From the NCBI GenBank assembly GCA_019802505.1, contig JAFMOC010000007.1:5514501-5578500 (forward strand): DNA of 64,000 nt, in the 5' to 3' direction. Below the pieces are notes generated by a model. That model did no database searches. It saw only the letters and a program-made list of their open reading frames with translations, and had not been told where the DNA came from. Origin of the DNA: Corydoras sp. C115. Lineage: Eukaryota > Chordata > Actinopteri > Siluriformes > Callichthyidae. Position 1 is the first letter of the stretch; each line of letters opens with the position of its first letter. Below are positions 46,519 to 57,514 of the stretch, piece after piece. Position numbers and translations under genes: made by a program.

Positions 46519-48795
46519 GTAAGTAAACAGACCGTGACAACCACTGGGACAGAGCAACATTATCCATCTTCATATTAGGCAGATGCCATGCATTAAACCT
46601 GATGAAACACCAATGGATAATGAACCAGCTTGGATTAATAGATTATCACCTTTTTATTGGCCACAAAAAGAACACAGACTTGTCCTGTTCATTTATAAGT
46701 AAGTTTATATGGAATCATCTCAATAAAAAAACATTCGTACTCTTGTTGCATAATATTGTTTCAAATATCTTTTTGTCTTATTTCTTTCTCTTTAGTCGGC
46801 AAGCAAATACTAGATAAAATGTTTTAAATTTGATATTGCCTTTAAAATTTCACACTACTGGTTATGTGTAAATATGTTTCTTTAACTTTGAAGACATGGT
46901 CTGTCATTGGTCAACAAATTTGCAAAATAGATTAAAAAATTCTCAAAGATTGAATTACCTATGTACATACATTTTCTCAAGTTCCAACTTAACTAACTTC
47001 GGTAACATCTTAAAACCCCACTATATTTATATATCAGCTATATGTGTCTTTTTATACAGTTGCTTTAATTCAGATAAGTATATTTTGTACTATTGTTTTA
47101 TTAAAACCATTCACCCCTTTTTGTTACATTTTTTGTTTTTGTTTTTGTTACATACATGAGGCAAAAGTGAGTGCTACATACTAAGAGACTTTTGTAAAAT
47201 TTAAGTGGCTGGACACCATTGATTTTATTCTCAGTGAATAAACTTGTACTCATTTTTGATGGAGAGTGACATTATGATGGCAGATGAACTGGTAAGGCAA
47301 GCTCAAGTTCTGTCAGTTTTGTTCTTGGACATTGGACATTAATTTCAGATAAATTTTTGAGTTGCACACACAAATATGGTATCCTACATTTTTTGCATGA
47401 ATTGGTCAGTTTTACTCGTGGCCACAGGGGCTGGTGGAGGCATATAGGGTGTGAATTAGACAGTGTCAGTTCCTAGCCCTTTAGAAAGCATAATTAAACA
47501 GAATTAAATATAACTGGAATTAGATCTGCTTGTGGGCAGCTTTTGGAATCTCGCCTAAACAAGAGCCTTAACTCCAATAAGCAGTGTGTCAAATGGGAAT
47601 CAGACATGAGCAAAATCAATAGTCTGTCCTGCTGAATTGCATCATCTGGCGTGTAGTCCATCCAGAATGAGGCCGTAGCCCCAGAAAAGTACTTTCATAG
47701 CCTGAAATACTAGGCAATTTGTTGGCAAATTTAGGACTGCAGTACTGCTTTCTTGTCATAGTTAAAGTTGTATTAGAGATGATTATGTAATAATACAATA
47801 AAAAAAATGTAAAAACACAAACAAAAACATAGGGCTTAACATGTGTTGAGATTTAGACATGAAATAATTGTCATGCACGCATGCACACTCTACAATCACA
47901 ACAAATGGCCCTGGGCACAGCTCTATGGAGGGCATTTTGAGGTGTTATTTGTGTGAAGTCTACATGTTCTCTTTCTGTTGCATGTTCTGTTTTTATCCCC
48001 ACAATCAAATTACGCAAGTCAAGTATTCTGGAGGCATTATATTGTCAGTTTGTTTAATTATGTGTTTAACATGTGTGTATGTGATTTTATGTCATTTTGC
48101 CCTGCATTGCATTGACCAGTTTGTTGTATTGCCTTTTAACAAGTAAGAACTAGACTATTGATCAGAGAAATAAATAGTTGAGTACCAGCATTATCAACCT
48201 TCCACTGATGGGTGGGATAGCACATACTGTGTAACAATGGAGGAGTTACTATCATTGATTTTATATCAACAAAATGGAGCAATAAAATAGATGTGTCTAT
48301 CATGGTTCAGTAAATCTTTATGTCATTCTGTATTTCAAAATCATGGGTTATTAGGTAATTATGTGATATCACTCTATTCTGTTTGATAATTTTGGCAATG
48401 ATAAACTATGGTAATGGTAATTTGCTCAAAAATTAAACCTAACGTATGTTTATAGTGTTTTTGCCCCACTACCCTGATACCCATGAAATCGAGCATAAAG
48501 TCTAAAGATGGTGATTATATTGTCTTATAGATTTTTATAATGAACACCAATAGTTATTTGCTTATAAATAAAGTCATAAACTTGCTATTGTTGAGTACAG
48601 GGAACTCAAATCTGTTTCTTGGGCATTTAGTATTAAATGTCACATCCATGTGGAGATGTGGTTTTTGAACATAACTGTAGAGGTTTCTTTAATAATAATT
48701 TCTAATAATTTATTGTAATAGTAGTGATTTTAATCAGTGATCATATATGTAATAAACATAGTTTTATCTTGGCTCTGTCCTAACATTGGAATATT
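46519..48795 (+). other. CSMD intron, no feature recognised
   Basis: AT-rich DNA. The 60-92-codon frames in it have no recognisable domains. Confidence 0.65.
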
Positions 48796-48805
48796 AATAT
48801 TGATT

Positions 48806-49073
48806 CATTCATTCATTATCTTCCAATTAATCCTGTACTAGGGTTGCAGCGGGAGTTCTCCATGCCCACCCAGGGGAGAACACCTCGGGAGCGGGGCAGA
48901 CACACCCAGGATAGGGGGCCAATCCATCGTTGGACACACTCACACAGATAAACACATGAACAAACAGTATATGAGGCAATTTAGAACATTCAATTTACGC
49001 TGAATCCATGTTTCTGGAATGTTTAAGGAAACCGAACAACCTGGAGGAAACCCATGTGGACACGGGGAGAACC
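48806..49073 (-). mobile_element. V-SINE, head-truncated
   Basis: The tail complement (CATTCATTCATTATCTTCC) through the centre to CACGGGGAGAACC on the minus strand. The tRNA-like head is missing although the 10-bp duplication AATATTGATT at 48796-48805 and 49074-49083 is intact. The copy was therefore truncated during insertion. Confidence 0.85.
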
Positions 49074-49083
49074 AATATTGATT

Positions 49084-50656
49084 ATTGTAATTTATTCTTT
49101 TTTTTTCCATTTTACCTGATAATGGTTAGCCAATTTTAATTCATACTTCCCACGAAGTGATCTCCCATTACATAACATTAGGCATTCCTTTAAAAATAGA
49201 TTACCAATAATACTCTACACTTCTACACTAAATTGACCTTTGTGGTGGATGATTTACCAAAGGCAGAAATGTACAAAAATTGGCATCCATTACCACTGAG
49301 TAAGCTGAAACTCATCCAAGGACAGTTATTTGTCTGGCATCATCCTCACCAATCAGGTATGCTTTAGAAAACCAAGAAAAATAGATCTATAAAATAAGCT
49401 ATATAGATATGTACAATATTTTTTAAATAATAATAAATGGTATTTATAAAAATAATACAATTTATACATTAGAATTTAATGTTGTAACCTAGATTCCCTA
49501 TAAAAGTTTACTTTCAATAGTATTAATAATGGAGTAATAATCAAACAAAAAAAAAGAAAAAAAAAAAGACATTATACTTATACACTATATTAGACTTGGT
49601 CAATTATAAAGGAAAATGATTTAATATTACAATATTATTTGTAACTGGCAAATCTATAATATTTGATCTTGGTACCTACTGTAGTTTAATTTACAGTAAT
49701 GGTTCAGTAGTCCTGCTCATTGTATTTGAGAATTTTTAGCTAATATTTCTTTCCTTCCGTTAATTGCTTGCCTTAGGTCCTGCCATAACATTTCAATTGG
49801 AATAATAATTTAGACTTTACAATTTCAATATATTATTTTTATTCTTCTTGAACTTTTGTAATTTTGTAAGGATATGAAATTTGGTTTCTCTCTGTAAATG
49901 GTGCATGCTTTAAGATTTAAGGTTGAGAGTTAAGGTGTATTTTCTATCTCTACTGAAATAGCAACTTTGCCTTTGTAACATTTCTGCTTTTTTTCTGAAC
50001 CACAGAATCTTCAAACACATTGAATTTGCCATCAAGTGTTTACCCTCCCCATAGCAGACCCTTTTCAAATCTGCACCATTTTTCCATTTTTCCTAAAAAT
50101 TTCAGTGCCAACTGCCACTTCATGCTCCACTGAACTTCACTTTACTGAAACGAAATAGAAATGCTTTGAACAGCACCCTACGTTAATTGCAAGTTTCTGT
50201 ATCTTATTGCCAGACTGCACAGTAAATCTCATTTATTAGTATTTATTGTAATACAGAATATCACAGTTTTTTGAGTAGAAATAGAATGTTTGTGTAGTCC
50301 TAAGAAAGCGTCCTAAGGAACGCTTTACACAAGTTCCTGCAGAAAAGTACTGGTGAAAAAAGTACTGTAACAATGCTGACTGACATTTGAGCAATTTCAG
50401 AATCCAAGGTCATCACAGATCACAGATGAACAGTTCTAAAGAATATTTAAACAAAACATGTGGTTATATTGATTGTATTAAATGAATTGACTGTAAGGGA
50501 TTTTCAATTAGTTTAGCAGGAAATGGGAAATAGGGTGTCTATAAATAGTGATCACATCAATGATCGGGACAGTTTAGATTTGGATAATAATATCACAAAT
50601 TGTAGTGGAATGAATGTTAGTGAATGGGACCAAAATGGCCAGGTGTGTGGGGCATA
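49084..50656 (+). other. CSMD intron, no feature recognised
   Basis: AT-rich intron DNA, no element end or exon recognised. Confidence 0.65.
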
Positions 50657-50658
50657 TA

Positions 50659-52263
50659 CAGTGGGTTGCAAAAGTATTCATACCCCTTGAACTTTTCCAT
50701 ATTTTGTCACATTACAACCACAAACATAAATATATTTCACTGGAATTTAATGTGAAAGACCAACACAAAGTGGTATACAATTGTGAAGTGGAAGGAAAAT
50801 TATACATGAATCAACATTTTTTTTACAAATAAAAAACTGAAAAGTGCGACGTGCAAAAGTATTCAGCCCCCCTGAGTCAATACTTTGTGGAGCCACCTTT
50901 TGCTGCAATTACAGCTGCAAGTCTTTTAGGGTATGTCTCCACCAGCTTTGCACATCTAGTGACTGAAATTCTTGCCCATTCCTCCTTGCAAAACAGCTCA
51001 AGCTCAGTCAGATTGGATGGAGAGCGTTTGTGAACAGCAGTTTTGAGATCTTGCCACAAATTCTCAATTGGGTTTAGGTCTGGACTTTGACTGGGCCATT
51101 CTAACACATGAATATTCTTTTTTTTAAACCACTCCATTGTAGCTCTGGCTTTATGTTTAGGGTCGTTGTCCTGCTGGAAGGTGAACCTCCGCCCCAGTCT
51201 CAAATCTTTTGCTGACTCCAACAGGTTTTCTTCCAAGATTGCCCTGTATTTGGCTCCATCCATCTTCCCATCAACTTTGACCAACTTCCCGGTCCCTGCT
51301 GAAGAGAAGCACCCCCAGAGCATGATGCTGCCACCACCATATTTGACAGTGGGGATGGTGTTTTCAGAGTGATGTGCAGTGTTATTTCTCCGCCACACAT
51401 AGCGTTTTGCATTGTGGCCAAAAAGTTCAATTTTGGTCTCGTCTGACCAAAGCACCTTCTTCCACATGTTTGCTGTGTCCTCAACATGGCTTCTGGCAAA
51501 CTGCAAACGGGACTTCTTATGGTTTTCTTTTAACAATGGCTTTCTCCTTGCCACTCTTCCATAAAGACCACATTTGTGTAGTGCACGACTAATTGTTGTC
51601 CTGTGGACAGTTTCCCCCACCTGAGCTGTGGCTCTCTGCATTTCATCCAGAGTCACCATGGCTTGGCTGCCTCTCTGATCAGTGATCTCCTTGTTTGGCC
51701 TGTAAGTTTAGGTGGACGGCCTTGTCTTGGCAGGTTTACTGTGGTGCCATACTCTTTCCATTTCCGGATGATGGATTGAACAGTGCTCCGTGAGATGTTC
51801 AAAGCTTTGGAAATCTTTTTATAACCTAAGCCTGCTTTAAACTTCTCCAAAACCATATTCCTAACCTGTCTGGTGTGTTCTTTGGACTTCATGATGCTGT
51901 TTGCTCCCCAATATTCTCTTAACCAACATCTGAGGCCGTCACGGAGCAGCTGTATTTGTACTGAGATTAGATTACACACAGGTGGACCCTTTTGAGTCAT
52001 TAGCACTCATCAGGCAACTTCTGAATGCAATTGGTTGCACTCAGGGAAAAGGGGGCTGAATACTTTTGCACGTCGCACTTTTCAGTTTTTTATTTGTAAA
52101 AAAAATGTTGATTCATGTATAATTTTCCTTCCACTTCACAATTGTATACCACTTTGTGTTGGTCTTTCACATTAAATTCCAGTGAAATATATTTATGTTT
52201 GTGGTTGTAATGTGACAAAATATGGAAAAGTTCAAGGGGTATGAATACTTTTGCAACCCACTG
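50659..52263 (-). mobile_element. Tc1-like transposon copy 2, 1605 bp
   Basis: CAGTGGGTTGCAAAAGTATT...ACTTTTGCAACCCACTG, flanked by TA on both sides (50657-50658 and 52264-52265). The inverted repeats are ~215 bp (50659-50873 and 52049-52263) and nearly identical to each other. Apart from a few single-base changes it matches copy 1. It lies in a CSMD intron. Confidence 0.97.
50877..51892 (-). pseudogene. Tc1 transposase, copy 2, one 4-bp deletion
   Basis: Start at the MKSKEHTRQVRN methionine (51892) as in copy 1. Helix-turn-helix, GRPP linker and catalytic residues (WSDETKI, QQDNDPKH, LNPIENLW) are present without a stop. Compared with copy 1, 4 bp (GCCT on the plus strand) are missing near 51660, between AAKRP and MVTLDE. 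This shifts the frame after ~residue 117; translation resumes in frame only from the downstream methionine at 51659. Position 51255 keeps the glycine codon that is a stop in copy 1. Confidence 0.95.
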
Positions 52264-52265
52264 TA

Positions 52266-52969
52266 TAAATATTCCGTATAAATATTCAGTAATAGGACAG
52301 AGTTGGAACGTTGATATCTCAAACTGTTAAAGAATGAATGGAAGTATATGAGAACAAACAACGGGCATGGCCGGGTGAGTAAGGGGAAATTACCATAATG
52401 CAAAGTAAAAGGGAAAATGGGAATATTTTGGGAACAGTTTAACCAATTTCTTAGCTGTATTCAAGCACTCATCTCACCAATGAGTGTCGATAGCAAAAAA
52501 ATTGCGAGAGAACAAAACCGGACAAAAACAGTGGAATAATAATCAGATAACAATAGTGTAAATATCAAGCATCATAAAATGTACTTATTTCCCTTAATTT
52601 ATAACAAACTTTGGACCGAATGCAGTTAATTTACAAGTAGCATTTGTCAAAAACATGCTTTTTATACTGGTTTTATGTTGTTAATTTTTATTTATCTCTT
52701 CTAATTGTAATTTCTTCTTTTAATTTGCACCCTTTTACCTCATTGTATCAGCTATCTGTATTAGTTTTAATATTGTCAGACACAAAGTTCAGAGATTATA
52801 ACATTTAATCAAGAATAAACAGATCACATTGCAAACATATGAATCAACATTTTTTTAAATAATCTTTATAAAATCTTAATAGTCCTTTAAAAAAGATTGT
52901 TTGAAGGTGATTTATGTACCTCTGCTAGGCCTATTCATTTGACTTAAACATATTTTTGTTAATCCACAG
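52266..52969 (+). other. CSMD intron, no feature recognised
   Basis: Intron DNA ending in the acceptor TTTTTGTTAATCCACAG. Confidence 0.7.
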
Positions 52970-53082
52970 GCTCACTGGCATGAACCTTCCATCACCTGTG
53001 ATTAGCAGCAAGAACTGGCTGCGATTACATTTTACGTCGGATAGCAACCATCGACGGAAAGGATTTAGTGCTCAGTACCAAG
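52970..53082 (+). CDS. csmd1: CSMD exon C: second part of CUB domain
   Basis: A 113-nt exon, acceptor AATCCACAG and donor GTTAGA (a weaker GT-TAG donor). It enters in phase 2 and leaves in phase 1. It encodes LTGMNLPSPVISSKNWLRL then HFTSDSNHRRKGFSAQYQ, the final strands of a CUB domain (LRLHFTSD...GF.A.Y is the usual ending). Joined to exon B it completes one CUB domain of about 105 residues. Intact. Confidence 0.92.
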
Positions 53083-53523
53083 GTTAGAAAAAATGCTGAT
53101 CTTAAATGACACAAATGTGAATTACATGAATGTGTGAATGGTTGGTTTGTTGGTATATGTGTATTTTTGTTGAGTATGTTGGTGAATTTGCTTTGGTGAG
53201 TGGATTGATGGGTGGATTAAACAGTGAAATCCTAAGAAAACTTTTCTATCCAGTATATAGCACATGATAAAAAAAAAAAAACATTAAATGATACACATAC
53301 ATTTAGTAGTCTAGCGGTCAATAAAATAAATACTATATATAAAAATCAGATACCATTTTCTATGGCTTCTGAATCAAGTGATATAAGACATAATGTAGAG
53401 ACATGATGTTATAGCCTACATTATATCAAAATCTAAAATACATTATAGAAGTACCACTGAAATTGTCTTGGCCACACTGTGGTAACTCCTGCAGAATAAG
53501 GCCTGGCATTGTCCTGTTACAAT
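53083..53523 (+). other. CSMD intron, no feature recognised
   Basis: AT-rich intron DNA before the LTR insertion. Confidence 0.7.
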
Positions 53524-53528
53524 ATATC

Positions 53529-54032
53529 TGTTACGATGGGGCGCGCTGCCCGAATAATGGCGGTGCAGCACGGTGCGGTGAAGAATCACAGAGCCAGGCG
53601 ACCAGGTAAGCAAACACAAAGCTCTTTAATGGCTAAACGCGGGAGCGCCGCTAGAAGGAGCCGAGAGCGAGGGACAGCAAAACCGTGGGTGCAGCGGGAA
53701 CGCCGCTGAGGACACGGTAACGTGTGACACACCCCGAATAATGCAGAGAACATGCAAACAGCGGAAAAGCCTCTGAATGCCGAGAGATACACAGAAATAA
53801 TAATAATCACCAAAACACCCGACGTGACGCTTGAGCAGGAGCTCAAACGAACTCAATGCTGACCTACTGGCTGCACGGCCGGAATCCCTCAAATGCAGTC
53901 AGTAGGTCGCACGTGATCAGGTAGGGCCCAATCCCTGCCCAAAGGGGTGGGTCCTACCTACGGAAGCCTGGAACGGCCGATAACCGATACACGGGAGGCA
54001 GGGAGGAGGGGCCCAACCCTCCTAACCTGACA
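53529..54032 (-). mobile_element. 3' LTR of a Gag-plus-repeats LTR element
   Basis: On the minus strand it runs TGTCAGGTTAGGAGGG...CCATCGTAACA, TG...CA ends. The next plus-strand bases TATTGCCCCCCC are the complement of a purine tract, so it is the 3' LTR of a leftward element. GC content rises sharply here compared with the surrounding intron. A second LTR was not found. ATATC occurs just left of it (53524-53528) and again at 57263-57267, a possible 5-bp target duplication for an element lacking its 5' LTR. Confidence 0.75.
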
Positions 54033-56288
54033 TATTGCCCCCCCAAAAACAACCGGGGGGCAAAGGCACCCGGGCCCGTGAAACGGAAAACAAGGGGGCT
54101 CGAAGGTCGTGTGGAGGCCCCTAGAGAATGCGGGGGCGCCGTGGCGAAGGGTGCGGCGGTCCCGTGACCCCGTGTGAGGACGTCGTGCCCTCGTGTAGTG
54201 ACGAGGGGCACGTGACCCCTTGAGAAGGTAGGGCCGTTGTGAGGCCAGAAGGGTATGAAAACCCTGTGACCCCGTGTGGGAGATAATGGGAAGTAGACCC
54301 TTGTGTCGGCTGTGGTGCCTAGCTGTACTGTGGGCACGAGGGTGAAGGGACCCCTTAAGTCTGCGGGGGCGCCGTGACCCTTGGTGCATGCACGGAGGAC
54401 CTGGCCCCTGGTGAGCACGAGGGGGGTCTACACATCTGAGGGTACGGGAACGCCGTGACCCCTTGTGAGTCCGAGAAGGACGTGACCCCTTGATCCGGCG
54501 GAGGTGGTGCGACCTTTTGTGCGGGCGGCGACGTCGTGGCCTCTTGGGCACGGAACGGCGACGCGGCCCTAGTAATGTGTGAGGGGGGCGAGACCCCCTG
54601 GAAACCCGAGAAACCAGCCCTGGAACGGAGACCGGAGCACACGCGACAGCCGGGGGGAACCGAAAGGACATAAGATAGACCCGAGTGAAAACACGCTTAA
54701 CCCGAGTGAACGCACAAGTGACCCGAGTGAACGCACAAGTGACCCGAGTGAACGCACATGTGTCCCGAGTGACCGCAGAATCGTCCCGAGTGGACGCACT
54801 GGTGACCCGAGTGGACGCCAAACTGACCCGAGTGGACGCACTTGTGACCCGAGTGAACGCACCGACGAACCGGCGTTGGTCCATGATTAGGGCAGCCGGC
54901 CCAGGGTCCCATGCGAATTTGTCCACCTCTAAAGTTCTTGGTCCGGTGGTCTCTTTGTTCCGAGCGGGTTGTAAAATGTCCTGGACGGAGAACGGGTCGT
55001 CCATATTAAGGGACACATAGTCCAGCGCGGCGGTCTTAACGTCCGAAGCAGGGATCCATCTATCCTGTGCGGGGCCCACAGGACTCCACTGCCTCCTCAC
55101 CAGACCACTGGACTGCCCGCTGGGGACTGCGCTGAGCGCCATGCCACGACCTCCAGTCTCCTTCCCTTCCGCTACCTGGACACACAAAGAGAGAGCCAGT
55201 ACTTTGTCCACACTATGGATTATAAGGTCCTGGTTGACCGAGACGCAGTCTAAACCCCGACCGCATACTAAATTGACCCCGGACGGCATGCCCTGCGGAG
55301 AACCCCGTGGAGTACTATGCGAGGCATCGCAAGGTGAAGAGCCGGGCGCTTGAGGGGCTCCACTAGGAGCCACGCTAGACAAAGTGCGTGGAGGCGGAAG
55401 CGGTGCGTCACCATGAGCCTCGCGAGGCGTAGTGCGAGGGGCAGCGCGCGGGGCAACGAGGGAGGTGGCGCGAGGGGAATCGCAGGGAGAGCAGCGAGAA
55501 AACACGCGTTTAGGTGAACCCCGAGTTACAACACGTGGGGAGGCGCGTTGGGACGCATGCTGAATGTCACCCTGGATATCCCGCGGCTCGGTGCAGGGGG
55601 AATCGCGAGCGGAATCTCGAGGAGCAACCCGGGAAGAACCGCGAGGGGCAACGAGAGGGACGGCGCCAGGAGCAACGTGGGAAATAACGCGTTGGGGCGC
55701 CTGCAGCGTATCACCCGGAGCGCAGCGAGAAGCAGCACGAGAGGCCGCGCGAGGAAAAAAGCGAGCAGAATCGCAGGAAGCGACGCATGGAGGGCTGCGA
55801 GGGGCTACCCGAAGGGCTACGCGAGGGGAATCGCGGGGAACACCGCGAGGAGACTCGCGTTGAGGAAGACCTCGAGATGCAACACGAGGAGAGACTCGTA
55901 GAGGTGAAGTCTCTACCGGAACGTCGGGAGACGCAACACGAGAGACCGTGCGAGGGGAACCGCGAGTGAAATCGCGGGAAGTGGCGCGCGGAGGGCTCTG
56001 AGGGGCAACGCGAGGGGAGTCGCGGGGAACACCGTGAGGCAACACGCACTGAGGAGAAGCCTCATCCAACGCGTCTTGAGACGCAGCCCGAGGGACCGTG
56101 CAAGGAGAACCGCGAGTGGAAACGCGGAGAGAGACGCGCGGAGGGCTCTGAGGGGCAACGCGAGGGGAATCGCGGGGAACACCGCGAGGAAACACGCTCT
56201 GAGGAGAAGCCTCATCCAAAACGTCGAGAGAACCCCCACAAAGTCCAGTGCGAGGCGGAGCGGCGCGAGGTGCGGCGCGAGGCGGCAC
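53958..56288 (-). CDS. Repeat-array ORF, 776 codons, of an LTR element
   Basis: A long minus-strand frame built of tandem and dispersed repeats. First come Arg/Pro/Ser/Ala units such as SPRVAPRVSPR and degenerate copies of DEASPQ.VFPRGVPRDSPRVA (about 115-bp DNA repeats between 55780 and 56230). A less repetitive middle, ~55300-54900, includes DPFSVQDILQPARNKETTGP. A heptad array follows, TRVTSAS and TRVTCAF (21-bp period). It ends in Arg/His/Ser/Pro-rich sequence and overlaps the LTR by 75 bp. No RT or integrase. It overlaps the gag frame above it in a different frame, so a frameshift would be needed to join them. The absence of stops over such biased sequence is partly a consequence of composition. 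It is not a recognised family. Confidence 0.4.
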   Translation of the reverse strand: MPPRAAPRAAPPRTGLCGGSLDVLDEASPQSVFPRGVPRDSPRVAPQSPPRVSLRVSTRGSPCTVPRAASQDALDEASPQCVLPHGVPRDSPRVAPQSPPRATSRDFTRGSPRTVSRVASPDVPVETSPLRVSPRVASRGLPQRESPRGVPRDSPRVALRVAPRSPPCVASCDSARFFPRAASRAASRCAPGDTLQAPQRVISHVAPGAVPLVAPRGSSRVAPRDSARDSPCTEPRDIQGDIQHASQRASPRVVTRGSPKRVFSRCSPCDSPRATSLVAPRAAPRTTPREAHGDAPLPPPRTLSSVAPSGAPQAPGSSPCDASHSTPRGSPQGMPSGVNLVCGRGLDCVSVNQDLIIHSVDKVLALSLCVQVAEGKETGGRGMALSAVPSGQSSGLVRRQWSPVGPAQDRWIPASDVKTAALDYVSLNMDDPFSVQDILQPARNKETTGPRTLEVDKFAWDPGPAALIMDQRRFVGAFTRVTSASTRVSLASTRVTSASTRDDSAVTRDTCAFTRVTCAFTRVTCAFTRVKRVFTRVYLMSFRFPPAVACAPVSVPGLVSRVSRGSRPPHTLLGPRRRSVPKRPRRRRPHKRSHHLRRIKGSRPSRTHKGSRRSRTLRCVDPPRAHQGPGPPCMHQGSRRPRRLKGSLHPRAHSTARHHSRHKGLLPIISHTGSQGFHTLLASQRPYLLKGSRAPRHYTRARRPHTGSRDRRTLRHGAPAFSRGLHTTFEPPCFPFHGPGCLCPPVVFGGAICQVRRVGPLLPASRVSVIGRSRLP
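54674..54872. repeat. 21-bp tandem array
   Basis: About nine to ten copies of GACCCGAGTGAACGCACAAGT and close variants (AACGCAC alternates with GGACGCAC). In the minus-strand ORF it encodes seven-residue units TRVTCAF/TRVTSAS. The middle copies are nearly identical, so expansion is recent. Confidence 0.9.
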
Positions 56289-57262
56289 AACGCAAGGCGG
56301 CGCGGCACGAGGCAGTACAGCGCGGGACGCGGCGCGAGGCGGCTCAGCGCGGGACGCGGCGCGAGGCGGCTCAGCGCGGGGCGGGGTGGCTCAACGCGGG
56401 GCGCGGCGCGAGGCGGCTCAGCGCGGGGCGGAACCCGAGCAATGAGGGATAACTCGCTGAACGGGGCCTCCGTGGAGCAAAGCGACTCGCACGGAGGAGC
56501 GCGCGGCGAATCCCGGGCGACGAGAAACCACTCGCTAAGGGGGTGAACCCTAGGACCGGGAACCTCCCACGGCGGGAGACGCGCGACGAACGGGTCCTCC
56601 GTGAAGAAAGGGTCCAACGGAGGAGCCGAAGACGGGGTCCGAGAGACCTGGAAGAACTCGCCGAGCGGGTCCTCCATGGAGAAAGGCTCCGACGGAGGGC
56701 CAGAAGACGGGACCCGAGCGGTCAGCCCTAGCTCACTGAGAGGGGCCTCTGTGGAGTCCAGAGACTCGCACGGAGGAGCGCGCGACGGATCCCGAACGGC
56801 GAGAGAAAGTTCGCTAAGTGGGTGATCCCTGGGCCCGAGAATCTCGCACGGCGGGAGGCGCGCGGAGGAGCGCGGATGCTCGCGCTTCAACTCGCGCGTC
56901 GGATCGCGCCGCGGATTCCCGGCCCTTACGCAGTGAAGCTGCCTCCTCACCGCGTCCAGGTGCTCACCCGTGGAGCCGGCATCTGACCCCGGGCCGAACC
57001 GGGCTAAGAATGCCGACTCAAAACGGCTTGCTGAAGTGAGACAGACGTCCCCGGTGGCCACTAGGCCCTCGGCCCACCTCAGCGCAGGACCCAGGAGACG
57101 GGAGAGGTAAAATAACACCCTCTCTCTGTCCGAAAGCTCCCGACTGGTGACCATGTCAAACACCCTGCGACAGCCGATAATATACGGCAGTGGCTTTAAC
57201 GCCACCCCGTCGCAGGGTGCCGGGAGCTTGACCGAAGCCGAGAGAGGGAGGACAATCTCCCC
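55913..57262 (-). CDS. Gag-like ORF of an LTR element, 5'-truncated
   Basis: The frame is open from about 57262 (no ATG seen upstream; GTG at 57205 is unlikely to be the true start). It begins ASVKLPAPCDG, then PLPYIIGCRRVFDMVTSREL and RERVLFYLSRLLGPALRWAE, then TSASRFESAFLARFGPG. This matches the Gypsy capsid pattern (LP.P..F.G....C...F......SD...I.FVLS.LTG.AL.WA......F..F...F). After ~100 residues, where a zinc knuckle and protease should come, it becomes repeats of units like PPCESLDSTEAPLSELGLTA (~28-30 residues) and then Arg/Pro/Ala/Leu arrays, with no knuckle. The element therefore keeps only the capsid start. It ends abruptly at 57262. Confidence 0.65.
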   Translation of the reverse strand, partial: GEIVLPLSASVKLPAPCDGVALKPLPYIIGCRRVFDMVTSRELSDRERVLFYLSRLLGPALRWAEGLVATGDVCLTSASRFESAFLARFGPGSDAGSTGEHLDAVRRQLHCVRAGNPRRDPTRELKREHPRSSARLPPCEILGPRDHPLSELSLAVRDPSRAPPCESLDSTEAPLSELGLTARVPSSGPPSEPFSMEDPLGEFFQVSRTPSSAPPLDPFFTEDPFVARLPPWEVPGPRVHPLSEWFLVARDSPRAPPCESLCSTEAPFSELSLIARVPPRAEPPRAAPRVEPPRPALSRLAPRPALSRLAPRPALYCLVPRRLALCRLAPHLAPLRLALDFVGVLSTFWMRLLLRACFLAVFPAIPLALPLRALRASLSAFPLAVLLARSLGLRLKTRWMRLLLSACCLTVFPATPLALPLRALRAPLPAISLAVPLARSLVLRLPTFR

Positions 57263-57267
57263 ATATC

Positions 57268-57509
57268 CATATCTGCATCATTATCAATAATGATCATTTG
57301 ACAAATGAAATACCTGGTTTAAATACCTATATTTTTCCTACAGCGTTTCCACTATTTTGCATAACTAAAAAGTGAAAGTGAGAATTGGAGTAAGAATTGG
57401 CCCTGCGATAAGGTTAAAGGACAAGTCGGCAATTAGAGCATATGAACTTGCTGAAATTAACTTGATGAATTATCTTTGGAATATAAAGTGTAGGTAGGAG
57501 GAAGCGTAT
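57268..57509 (+). other. CSMD intron
   Basis: AT-rich DNA between two LTR insertions; composition returns to the AT-rich intron background. Nothing recognised. Confidence 0.7.
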
Positions 57510-57514
57510 CAAGT

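Noticed and set aside
54674..54872. CRISPR-like regular repeats
   Set aside because: The 21-bp units are directly tandem without spacers, lie in a retroelement ORF, and the genome is eukaryotic.
55141..56546. Plus-strand Arg/Gly/Ala-rich frames at 55-56.5 kb
   Set aside because: They are shadows of the minus-strand repeats and have no head, domain or promoter context.
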